Assembly (NCBI RefSeq): GCF_050436995.1
Contig: NC_134766.1
Location: 5,456,001 to 5,520,000, forward strand
From: Anticarsia gemmatalis
Taxonomy: Eukaryota; Arthropoda; Insecta; Lepidoptera; Erebidae
Reading direction: 5' to 3'
Length of the DNA: 64,000 nucleotides
Shown here: positions 46,301 to 55,515 of the stretch, piece by piece
Layout of the letters: each line of letters starts with the position of its first letter
Numbering within the stretch: position 1 is the stretch's first letter
Translations under genes and position numbers: made by a program
The notes under the pieces: model-generated
Databases searched by the model: none
What the model saw: the letters and a program-made list of their open reading frames with translations, nothing else
What the model was told of the DNA's origin: nothing

Positions 46301-49300
46301 CATTCATGAATCATTTGATATGTTTTCCTTAACGACGCCTGTGAAATAGAATGTTCTTGTGGTCTAGTTCTATGAAATAAAATTAGAATAAGCTGTCACT
46401 ATGCTATTAAACTTCATTTATATATGTATCAACTAGCTGATCTATTCAAAGTTTGACCCCTCTTTCAAGTGTATAGAAGTATCTAGCTTATGTTTGACTC
46501 TGGGTCTTAGACTATTTTTCTATTCAAAATTTCATGAGAATCAATTAAGCAGTTTAGCCGTGAAAGCGTTATGTAGACAGACGTTTGCACTTATAATATT
46601 AGGATGAAAGTATTGGTATAAATAAATTAAGTATATTAACTAAGTATTTGATTTACTTTTAGTTTATTTTCATTTGATTTATTGACCACACTTATTTGAA
46701 AATCTCGATAAAAAACGTTAATTTTAAAAACTTTTTACTTAAACTTAGTATTTACTTGTTGCAGTATTCACCGCGCTACAAACAGAATACATAGACAACG
46801 TGATACTGGCGTACAATCCAGACATAATCATCAGAGAGGATGCCACAGAGGACCCAACAAGGAACGCCACCTCATACGCTACTAAAGCATCCCCCATCTC
46901 ACTGGGCAGTAATGGTAAGTACATTTTCATCTATAGAACTTGTTTAGAGTTGAAATTCGTCGATCTCTGAAGAAAACATTGTAGATAATTATTAAAAAAG
47001 AGAGTAGCAAAAAATTCAGTCTTATAAAAACTGGTAAAAGAACCCAAATGTCTTGTCTCTAAATTAAAAATAGATTTATTTGTTGTACTCTGTGTAAAAG
47101 CGAATACCTTCTACTTCTAGTGCCAAATTGAGTGTAGACAATAAAGAAAGAAAAATACGTAATTAAAACGATAAGTAGTGTGGCTTAAAATAATCTTGAC
47201 ATAAGTTTTCTAATACTTATCTCAAAACTTACACCAAACAATCATTTATGTCAGAATGCTATACCTATTCACTTTTCAAAGCACGACCATATCTTATGTA
47301 ACATCGTGAAATGGCTTTAAGAAAGTCTCCAATATCGTTCTTTTTTATATTCCTTTAGTTTCCAGTCGTATTAAAAATAAACCCCTCAAAGATTCCTCGA
47401 CGGTTACAGTGCGCAACTCGAGCACGGAGCTGGAGGCGGACAACGACGCCGACGCGAGGAAGTGCGAGGCCATCCTGCCGGGCATCAAAGTGCTGTGGGC
47501 CGTGCTTGAAGATTATGTTAAAGAAGGTAGGAGAACTGTAAAAGTTTAGACGTTATTTATTGGTATTAAGGTCACTTATGATAGTCGTCACAATTACTGA
47601 ATCTACCAATTCAATCTATTCCTGTTTAACGAATCCCATGTCTTGTGACCTTAAAAAGAATCAGTTTTTGTGGGTGCAAAATTTTATTTTTTATAGAATG
47701 TTTGACGAATTTGATAGGATTGGCACCCAACAGGGGCTCCGTTGGGAGCCAATTGACTGATTGGGTGAGTTGGTCAGTGTAACTGAGGATACTTTTCGAA
47801 AGGTGAAACATGATTAGGAAATGCTAAGTAACTTTCGTGCTTCATTGACACATTATCTACACTACAACTAGTAACTACCATTGGCATTTTTTTTTATACC
47901 AATAAAAATAGTATAAAACTGCTTCGAGAAATTCCCGCAGTGCATGCTCGCAATTTTACTAAGCAAGATACCGAAAATTCTCATCAGTTTGCTTCATAAA
48001 TGTACTTATTCCCTCAGGTCGCGTCCTACAACTAGGAGTAGCAGACGTAGGCGGAGGTTGTCTCCGCAAGCTCCACGCGTGGGCTCGCGTGAGGCCCGCT
48101 ATAGCGCAGATCAACCTCGCGTCGTGTTGCGTGGTGCCGCCGTCACTGCACGCCTTCTGTCGAGCCAACGATGTGCAGCTGCTCACCCATGCGGACCCAC
48201 CTGGTATGTTAGTTTATGATAGTGGTGAATCCAGAATTGAACAAAAAAAAAACTGACATTGCTATTCAAAAAGAATCTGCTTACCAAAACTCAAGTAAAA
48301 AGACATTAACTCATTACTGTCCCACTGCTGGGCAATCAGCCCGTTATGAGGGAAGGTTAGGTTTTGAGTCCACCACGCTGCCGAAAAAGTAAGCCATATT
48401 TCATAATAATATATGGGCCAAACCAATTTATCCTTATTTGCTTTTTGATTTATATATTTTTACAAAATTTTAAAGAAAATATCGCAGGAATATATTTTTT
48501 TTCCCAATAATACCATATTAAGTAATTGCTCAATTTGATGAAATGAAAAGGAAAAAGTAAGAGTAATGGATTAAAGGTCAAAAAATAAGGAAAAGTTGTT
48601 CAATTAACTGAAAAAAAAATTGACTTGTAAAAACCCAAAACTGCTAACACGGCGGTGACGCCGTATTTAGCATATTACTATAATTGATGATTATATGACA
48701 TCAGAGGCAATTTATCTGGTTCTTCTGGCCGATATTCAGCTGTGATAGTTAGTTTAATTGACGCAGACCAACTGTCAGGACTTTGTTAGTAAAAAATGTG
48801 CACAATACGCTAATACACTCTCTTCAAGTATTCTCTTAGCCCGATGGGATGACTTAACTGACCAAACCATTGAGAGGTCAGATGCACGACCCACAGATTA
48901 ACAAAGTCTACAAACCTCAACTCCCTAACTCCAGGCAATCACTGATACTGAAATTCTTAACAGAAAAGTTTTGGAATAACATTTTTCTTTGACTGACTTG
49001 AGTTTCGCACCGAAGATCTTTGCGTAGCAGTCGTATACACTACGCACGCATAAATGCACTGAAACAATAGTTTATTTATCTAATATATAAAATTCTCGCG
49101 TCACAGTTTTCGTTGCCATACTCCTCCGAAACGGCTTGACCGATTCTCATGAAATTCTATGAGCATATTGAGTAGGTCTAAGAATCAGCCAACATCTTTT
49201 TTTCATACCTTAGGGGTGACACATTTTTTAATGGCACAACAACTTTTGCCGGGTCAGCTAGTTTATTTTATAGTTCTTTACCAATAAAATGTTAACTAAT

Positions 49301-49496
49301 AAAATTAATGAACTATTTTTTTCTTTCAGATCTACTCTCACTAGCAGCAGTTAAAACTCTATCAGACGCGGGCGTAGGTTGCAACAACTTGGACTGGTGC
49401 GCCCGCTACCAAGTACACATCAAATGTAGAGGCGTACTCGCGCTCAAGGGGTACGTGTGCAAGGCCACGCTAGGGAGCAAGCAGGATAAAAAATAA
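34265..49496 (+). CDS. Gclm: Glutamate-cysteine ligase modifier (regulatory) subunit, 6 exons
   Basis: Six exons join in frame to 354 residues, longer than vertebrate GCLM (274) because of extra segments in exons 2-4. GCLM binds the catalytic subunit GCLC and lowers its Km for glutamate and its feedback inhibition by glutathione, controlling the first step of glutathione synthesis in the cytosol. The diagnostic part is exon 5 (residues 238-299): VADVGGGCLRKLHAWARVRP, then QINLASCCVVPPSLHAF and NDVQLLTHADPP, the conserved core of the aldo/keto-reductase-like fold. Exon 6 ends YQVHIKCRGVLALKGYVCKA, matching the family C terminus. The ATG at 34265 precedes VTINTGNVLNLIDIKKK, the conserved N-terminal strand. 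Introns 1 and 2 (6.6 and 5.5 kb) are repeat-laden. Confidence 0.93.
34991..35290 (+). repeat. Interspersed repeat starting 'aacccccgacgcaaaaacgg'
   Basis: It begins with an inverted pair (ccccg ... cgggg) around 'acgcaaaaa', followed by a GTCTGTCTGT run and 'aaaatcggtggagccgttt'. The same arrangement is widespread in lepidopteran genomes. It is nested in the 34618-36850 element. The right end is not sharply defined. Confidence 0.5.
35640..35900 (-). repeat. LINE/SINE-like repeat, copy 1
   Basis: It contains 'tttcggaaggcatggtaaat', 'gtaggtcccggc' and 'agtcagaagcttgaaaatct'. The same series occurs, inverted, in 62930-63040. It is nested in the 34618-36850 element. No coding frame is conserved. 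Confidence 0.55.
37021..37066. repeat. Perfect 19-bp hairpin
   Basis: Arms 37021-37039 (aagaggaccctttttcact) and 37048-37066 are exact reverse complements around an 8-base loop. There is no T-run terminator context and no known element ends. Confidence 0.8.
38049..38130 (+). repeat. LINE-like 3' fragment
   Basis: 'cctgcacttggctgacatgg' through 'tttgcccagcagtgagacag'; same family as 4856-4970. Confidence 0.6.
38890..39045 (+). repeat. Degraded interspersed repeat
   Basis: It runs from 'aatatcataaatgtgaaagt' through a (TTTG)n run to 'cacgcggacgatgtcgcggg', an order typical of a common lepidopteran transposon-derived repeat. It is heavily diverged. Confidence 0.45.
40997..41294 (+). CDS. Gclm: GCLM exon 2
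   Basis: Acceptor ttttcag, donor gtgaga, 298 nt, phase 0 to 1. It begins LSESIKLTLSEWGSVQNG and ends NLKIGVKIFINEDSTTALTE followed by CLQN. A second AG at 41003 would break the frame. The middle (about residues 47-95) is low in conserved residues and probably a loop. The end, KIGVKIF, is a family strand. Confidence 0.9.
41495..41585 (+). repeat. LINE-like 3' fragment
   Basis: 'cccaacccgcacttggtcac' through 'ttgcccagctgtaggacagt'; same family as 4856-4970. Confidence 0.6.
42026..42140 (-). repeat. LINE-like 3' fragment (inverted)
   Basis: 'cattactgtcccactgctgg' and 'ccaagtgcgggtcggggac' are the reverse of the 4856-4970 family. Confidence 0.6.
44499..44535. repeat. Perfect 16-bp hairpin
   Basis: gccatttttttgctat (44499-44514) and its exact reverse complement (44520-44535) surround a 5-base loop. 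Confidence 0.75.
45239..45330 (+). repeat. Half copy of a hairpin MITE
   Basis: 'gggccagttttatagtctat' followed by 'ggataagtgtcggatag' parallels the left half of 50492-50610. The right half is not evident. Confidence 0.4.
46433..46604 (-). mobile_element. Short Helitron-like repeat
   Basis: On the minus strand it begins TCCTAATATTATAAGTGC and ends CTAG, with T after CTAG. The middle contains the 'tgattctcatgaaattttga' segment shared with 49079-49261. Confidence 0.6.
46765..46914 (+). CDS. Gclm: GCLM exon 3
   Basis: Acceptor ttgcag, donor gtaagt, 150 nt, phase 1 to 1. It encodes VFTALQTEYIDNVILAYNPD followed by a polar stretch (EDATEDPTRNATSYATKASP). The VFTALQTEYIDNVILAY segment is the conserved helix-strand of the fold. 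Confidence 0.9.
46915..47358 (+). other. GCLM intron 3
   Basis: Ordinary AT-rich intron; nothing recognised. Confidence 0.55.
47359..47526 (+). CDS. Gclm: GCLM exon 4
   Basis: Acceptor cctttag, donor gtagga, 168 nt, phase 1 to 1. It begins with a variable basic and acidic segment and ends AILPGIKVLWAVLEDYVKE, a conserved helix of GCLM. Confidence 0.9.
47527..48017 (+). other. GCLM intron 4
   Basis: Ordinary intron with a short inverted repeat at about 47731-47748 (ggctccgttgggagcc). Confidence 0.5.
48018..48203 (+). CDS. Gclm: GCLM exon 5 (diagnostic core)
   Basis: Acceptor ccctcag, donor gtatgt, 186 nt, phase 1 to 1. It encodes GRVLQLGVADVGGGCLRKLH through AIAQINLASCCVVPPSLHAF to DVQLLTHADPP, the most conserved part of the protein. 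It is GC-rich relative to the introns. Confidence 0.94.
48308..48385 (-). repeat. LINE-like 3' fragment (inverted)
   Basis: 'tcattactgtcccactgctg' and 'gagtccaccacgctgccg'; reverse of the 4856-4970 family. Confidence 0.6.
49079..49261 (+). mobile_element. Short Helitron-like repeat
   Basis: It begins TCTAATATATAAAATTCTCG and ends GCCGGGTCAGCTAG, inserted between A and T. This is the clearest copy of the family also seen at 12126-12270 and about 55357-55515. Confidence 0.75.
49330..49496 (+). CDS. Gclm: GCLM exon 6
   Basis: Acceptor ctttcag, 167 nt, TAA at 49494-49496. It encodes DLLSLAAVKTLSDAGVGCNN, then LDWCARYQVHIKCRGVLALK and a Lys-rich end. The first residues continue the conserved loop after ADPP. 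Confidence 0.92.
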
Positions 49497-50491
49497 CATA
49501 CCAGTAGACATGGTCAATAACCTTAATTAAATTAAGTAAATTACAGGCTGTTAGCGCAAGAGTGGCCTAATTCTAAAGGCAAAAATGGCCCATGTTGTTT
49601 AAGCTATTTTAAATGTATTAACAAAAGAACGAAACAAAGAAAAAAGGGGGTTTTTGGGGCTGAGGTCGAAAAAAATTAAGATAATAAGAATAAGAGATTG
49701 GTAATTTTTGCCGTACAATTTAGGCATGTTCTCAACCAATTCTTGTTATGACAGTATAAGAAAGTGTTAGGGTAAGGTTTATATATAAGGTCATTTTTGC
49801 GTTTCCAGCCTTATTTGATCTTTAAAAAGTGTACTTATTCCGTTTTACTTATGGTTTGTGATTGAATACAGTTACATACAGTGTTTTTCGTCGTATGGGG
49901 GAGGGTGGGACGGGGTAAAAAGCCAAATGGCGGTATTCTAACATGCTTTAGTGATGAAAGTTCTACGCGAGAAAGAGATAGATGTATAGTCTATATAGCA
50001 CCGTCTCTTTTTAACTGAATAACTTTGGTATGTTAGAGTATGGTTCCTATTCATATTATTATATAGCAGAAATGCCGATATATCTGTGTCAGTTTCGGTT
50101 ACGAATACCTTAAGCAGGGCTTAAAAGTTTGATATATAAAGCATACAAGATATTAAAGAATGCACAAAAGTATTGATTAAAAAAATACGGTATAGATTAA
50201 CCTGATTTGAGGGATTGATAGATGGAGTGATTTATTCAAATTATGAAATAATAGTAAAACAAAACAAGACCTACTTTTTGAGTCGCTTAAAACAGAATAA
50301 TTTAATAAAATGAAATTGCGATTAAGAATCGAAGTTTTATCTTAAATAAATGCTAATTTAACTGATGATTGATTTATTTCCCTGCAAAAGAAAAAGTTTG
50401 CTTTTCTGCTAGCAACATTCTAAAATCCAGTGCATTTTAGATACTTAGGTCCATTCAATGTGTATAGCGTAATTGTGATATAGTTTACTTA

Positions 50492-50610
50492 AGAGCCAGT
50501 TTCACGGGTTCTGGATAAGTGATGGATAAGCTATCCAACAGATAAAAAGCCTGTCAAAATCTCCTGATAAGCTAACCGGCACTTATTCAGAAGTTGTGAA
50601 ATTAAGGCTA
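50492..50610. repeat. Hairpin MITE
   Basis: Left 'agagccagtttcacgggttc' pairs imperfectly with right 'agaagttgtgaaattaaggc'; 'ggataagtgatggataagc' and 'gataagctaaccggcactta' lie inside. Small fold-back repeats of this kind are frequent in Lepidoptera. Confidence 0.5.
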
Positions 50611-50865
50611 AATATAATAATACATTTATGTATGTACTTATTTTACAAATCAATATTTGTTCCCAAAATCACCATTCAACAAAGATTTGAACCAATGTTT
50701 TGTCAAATGTTGGTCGGAAACTTCAATTAAATTCAATGTTTACCTTATAAAATAAATAAGAGGCAATCGATATGCTATATTAATTTTGCTTCGGCATGGT
50801 AAAGATGTGACAGTGGTTTTAGGATTGTAACAATTACTTTCCTACAAAATCCTAGAAAAGTAAAA

Positions 50866-51060
50866 TAAGGGCGTTTTTATACAGAGCTTATTATCTGCGC
50901 AAGGTTTAATTATACCCCGGAATTATCAAAGCGTTAATTGTATATGGTATTTAACATACACCCTTTAACTACGAGCGTGCATGTACACAATTAGTGCACG
51001 TAGTCGTGCGTATACCAAAACACACATGCCGATAATATGTCTATGTAAAAAACGCCCTTA
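50866..51060. mobile_element. MITE with TAAGGGCGTTTTT ends
   Basis: Imperfect TIRs of about 35 bp: 50866-50900 (TAAGGGCGTTTTTATACAGA) and the reverse of 51026-51060. The interior is non-coding. The target duplication is unclear (AAA on both sides at most). Confidence 0.65.
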
Positions 51061-51440
51061 AAATATGCAACATAAATTTCATTTTGGCGTTGATAATAAA
51101 CGTATAATATAAACTTTATTCGTAATATTACTGTATACATTTGGGCTGTGAACATTTTAAAAAAGGGATACTTTATGCAATTTGTTAGCCATTCAAATGT
51201 ACAGCTGTAAGGTAATGCAAAATATAATCGTTTGCCTAAATTGTGATAAGTGTTGTGGTGTTATACACAAATATAGAATTATTACTAATTATTATTTTAG
51301 GGTTAAATTAACTCGAGAGCAGTGAACCTTTTTACTTTTAAGAAACCGATATGTGAATGAAACCAGTGCTTTGCAATGCTCAATAGTCGCTCATTGTAAA
51401 CCAAAAAGACGAATTCTGAGACACCGCTACATTTTTAGTA

Positions 51441-51638
51441 TGTATAATAGCGACTAATTAAAGGCTTGCTACACACATATTCGGTTCGACATTAATCAGT
51501 CTAGCAAAGGGGAAAAATCGACTACGTGAAAATGAACCCGATTGACAAGCCGAGTGAGTCGAGTCGGTTTTGTTGTTCGATTAATATTGCCGAATCGAAT
51601 ATCTGCGTAGCAAGCCTTTAATTAGTCGCTATTATACA
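51441..51638. mobile_element. MITE with about 48-bp TIRs
   Basis: TGTATAATAGCGACTAATTA starts both ends (reverse-complemented on the right), and the TIRs stay paired for about 48 bp with roughly three differences. The interior is non-coding. No clear target duplication. Confidence 0.75.
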
Positions 51639-52607
51639 AGTTCAAACGATAAAAATACATACAATTCAAAGATTAATTATCAATTGAGCGGCGTTTCAAT
51701 ATTGGACTTTTATTTAAATACACTTGATTACGAATCCACTTTGAGCATGAAATTATTTTGAGCAGATATCAAAGTTATTGTTTTCAAGGTGCAACTTAAT
51801 TTGTTAAATTTAAAATAATTTTGCATATAAATTATAATTAAATAGTGATAGTATTGTCATGCAGTTAACCATAGTTTTATTAGATAAAATATTTACTAAC
51901 TATTAATTTAAATTCGCACTAAGCATTATGCCATGATTTACTTGCAGTTAACGACCCACTGCAAGCGTGATACATCCTTTATGGATTGGCAATCTCATAA
52001 CTTATTATTAAAAAGAAATAATAATATATTATAAAAATGGTTCCTTTGTATTTTCACTTTTTTCGGAGCGTATAAACCCGTATACGTTTGTATGAAATAT
52101 GCGTATACGTAATACAAAAGTTTGAATTTGAAGCCAAGATTTTTTACGTCTATGCGTTCCCAAAATATGTGCCCATAGACAGAATATGATATTGCTTTGC
52201 TGTTGTGTAAAAGTTAAAGATTCTCCTTATAATTGCCGAGGACATTATTTATTCAGTTTCTAAACAAATACGATAGTAAAGTAAAGCTAAATATACACTA
52301 CGGAACAAATGTCGTAAATCGTTATGGCGATCTTGCTTTATTGCTTCAGAAAACAGTTATGTACGGCTGATGAAACTCCACTTCCCTTGGACAAGTATAT
52401 TATTTATTTATCAGTTTTCAGAGGTGCTATGTATTAAACTGCCAGTAAATATACCAGTGTCTCAATTACTAGTATATTAGATTTACATTCCTATTTCATT
52501 TGAAAAATAACTAACCAAAATGTCACACCAGGTTGAGTGATGCTTAAATACTTTCTTTTTAGCTCAAGAGTAGCCGAGTTACTTATGATATAAAATATTT
52601 TAACGGG

Positions 52608-52670
52608 TCTTATTTGCTACCCGACGTTTCGATCGAATTGCATCGACCGTAGTCACAAAAAAAATGTGTT
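52608..52670. repeat. Interspersed repeat scrap
   Basis: 'ctacccgacgtttcgatcga' followed by 'attgcatcgaccgtagtcac' is a fragment of a repeat common in lepidopteran genomes. Confidence 0.4.
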
Positions 52671-53386
52671 ATGTGTACAAATCGCGATGGATGAAAACTC
52701 GAAAATGTACTTAGGTCCTTAACATATGAGTGAAATTTAAATAAATATGTCATTAAAAGGCCCCAATAAAGTTAACTATATTAAAAAAGTTACCTTAATT
52801 TTATATTAGAAACTCATTGCTGATACGGTACATTCGGTGAGCAGTAACTTTTTGTAGGGCAACGTTTCTAAGTGCTAGGCAACATGCAGTGCCATGTCTT
52901 ATGTACTAGGTATATTATAATTATATGCTATATATTGAACAAATAATAGTTGGGAAAAGCTTGAGAATTATATAATTTGCTTATATTTGTTGCTCTACAT
53001 TAAGTAGAATAAAGCTATTAGAACTTATAACATTACTTTTTAAGTTACATTGATGTAATATAGTTTCGAATTTTACTGCGATACAAAATTATAGTTAAAA
53101 AGTGACAGTTATAACTGTCTAATAAAAATTGTAATTTATGTTAAACGTGACAAAAATATAATAAAAAGTGTAAATGTTTAAAATATATTCACAAATGTAT
53201 AAGACAATGTAAGATGAAACCGAATTGTTTTTAAATTAAAGTATTTATTGAATGTACATGTTTTGTTATTTATTCCTACCCGCGACTGAACTAGCGCCAT
53301 CTATTACGGGTGAAGAGAACTACACATTGCGGCAAAAACATTCTATACCTACATTGGAGAATTCAGATTATTATAATACAGAAGGG

Positions 53387-53428
53387 GACGGACGAGGGTC
53401 AAACATGACTATTTGACCCTCGTCCGTC
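53387..53428. repeat. Perfect 17-bp hairpin
   Basis: gacggacgagggtcaaa (53387-53403) and its exact reverse complement (53412-53428) surround an 8-base loop. The arms are GC-rich in an AT-rich setting. Confidence 0.8.
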
Positions 53429-55356
53429 ATAAGAAGTTTTAGGTTCGCCTTTAAGATGAACACCATACGAGAATCGGTCGCTGTTTTGACGTGTAAGACT
53501 ACAAAAAACAAACAGTATCACAGTATGCTTATTTTTGAGATTCCACCGAACTGTATCAATATTGAGCATAATATATCCTATGGATACTCTTCAGATACTA
53601 TGTTTAAGTAGAGCAACACACATAAGTAACGCCTGTGAATTTTTACTGAGCATTATGCAAGTAGACATTGCGGCTAACAAATAGGCAGGCTGTATGTCAT
53701 ATGGAAAATGCGAGCAAGCTGCGACTTTAAATTTAAAATCAGTAATCAGTAAGCATTATAAATGTAGCGGTGAAACGGAGATTTCATTCACTATAGTAGG
53801 GCCGCTGAATTATTACCGATTTGACACATGACAAATTGACAATACTAGTGAAGTGACTGAACTAGTAACATTAATATCATTTTGGAACAGTTTGTTTTTA
53901 AATATTCTAGTATAGAGTGTAATTAAATAAAATCAAAACCAATAATAGTTAAAGTCACAAGTTCTTCATTAGGTGGAGTATCCTTGATGAAATAAAATAA
54001 ATATCCATATTCCCTATTCCTTTATTCCATCAATATTCCTTGAAATAAAAATCATACCTATTCCAATGAATTCGGACCGAATACTATTAAGCACATCACT
54101 ATGAAAACTAGACGCACGAATCCGCACGATGTGACATTGTACAAGCGCGCCAAAGAACAAAAAGTAAATGTTTTCACATTATTTACAAACTATTTTAAGT
54201 TTTGAAATAGTGTTTATTGGAAAATTACTTAATTCTGATATTTTGAGATAAAGTTTTATATTAAAGAGGTATTCTAAATCATTCGGCAAATGTGTCGCTC
54301 GTGCAAGGTTATATCGATTAATTTAAAGAATAATCTGTCAAATGCCGTACTATAGTAACCAGTTGTTACCTATATTTTTATTAATACTGCTAGCACTAGC
54401 AATACTGATAATATTTAAAATGGGAGCTACTTCAAAAGTAAATAAATTGTCACGTAGCCAACTCAAGTTTTATAGTTTTGTAAAATAAAATATCTACATT
54501 AAACTCAAACTTGATATTCTAGCTTTTTCGTACCGCTATCTACTGCCGATAATCAAGATGATACTAAGATATTTTCAAACAATTTTATATGCGAACGAAC
54601 AGTAGCTATTTAATCTTACGAATTGCTCTACAAAATGGCGTAATGTAAAATTAGTTAGCAGAATTATAGTCACACAGTTAGACTAATCGAAACACCGGTA
54701 GGTACAGTATCAAATTCAGAAATACAAGATTGAAAATCAAATTCAAACTTGATCACTGAAATGAAACCAATAACTTAGTTAGTAGTTCATCAAACTTTCA
54801 GCAGTTTTCTTGTACAGTATCAGTATTGAAACTATTGGAGCGGATATGATTTGCGAAACTTACATTTCGTTGAGAGGTGTGTCGCCTATAGTTAATGTTC
54901 ACCATCAATTTTAGTTTTGATGGATTTTCCCGGTTCAGCCGATCAGTATTATATTAAGGGGTAGATATAAAATGTTTTTCATTATCAATTAAGTGGCTAG
55001 AACTGTTTCAGTCTTTCTCAGGTTAAAGTTTGTCTAAGATATACAGTGGTGTTTATATTATGGGCTGTTACCTATACCTAAATATTGTTAAATATGAAAC
55101 ACATACATTACGTAAGTACCTTTTTCATTTAGTTATTGGAACTTCCAATAGGGAAGCTTGTAGGTACTTGACTAGTTTTAGTTGTGTTTGAATCGATTTC
55201 ATTCAGGCACTCACAACATCGTTTCCTACAGGTAAGTACTTATTGGGTTTTAATCCAGAGTAATTTGATAAATCTGATTAGCGTCCCTAGAGGTAGGTTA
55301 GGTAAAACTGTAGCAAATTGAACTACAGTATTGTGAAGCGCATAGGTATATTATTA

Positions 55357-55515
55357 CTAGCTGACTCGGCCAACGTTGTTTTGCCATATATAATTTTTTA
55401 ATGTTAGATTCTCAGACTTACTATGTGCTCACAAAATTTCATGAAAATCGATCAAGCCGTTTTGGAGGAGTACGGGTACGAACATTGTGACACGAGAATT
55501 TTATATTGTTATAAT
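55357..55515 (-). mobile_element. Helitron-like repeat, diverged 5' end
   Basis: Minus strand: ends in CTAG (plus 55357-55360, preceded by A) and contains 'cgtactcctccaaaacggct' and 'tataaaattctcgtgtcac', as in 49079-49261. The TC end is not clear. Confidence 0.6.

Larger units (their letters stand above)
41295..46764 (+). other. GCLM intron 2 (5.5 kb)
   Basis: No nested gene. It contains LINE-like fragments (41495-41585 + and 42026-42140 -), a 16-bp perfect hairpin (44499-44535), a half MITE (45239-45330), an 11-bp inverted repeat (45783-45816) and a Helitron-like repeat (46433-46604). Confidence 0.6.
48204..49329 (+). other. GCLM intron 5
   Basis: It contains an inverted LINE-like fragment (48308-48385) and a Helitron-like repeat (49079-49261). 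No gene. Confidence 0.55.

Noticed and set aside
47944..48219. Arg/Ser-rich frames on both strands
   Set aside because: Shadows of the GC-rich GCLM exon 5 in other frames.
49308..49496. Stand-alone small protein
   Set aside because: It is GCLM exon 6 read through its acceptor; the true exon starts at 49330.
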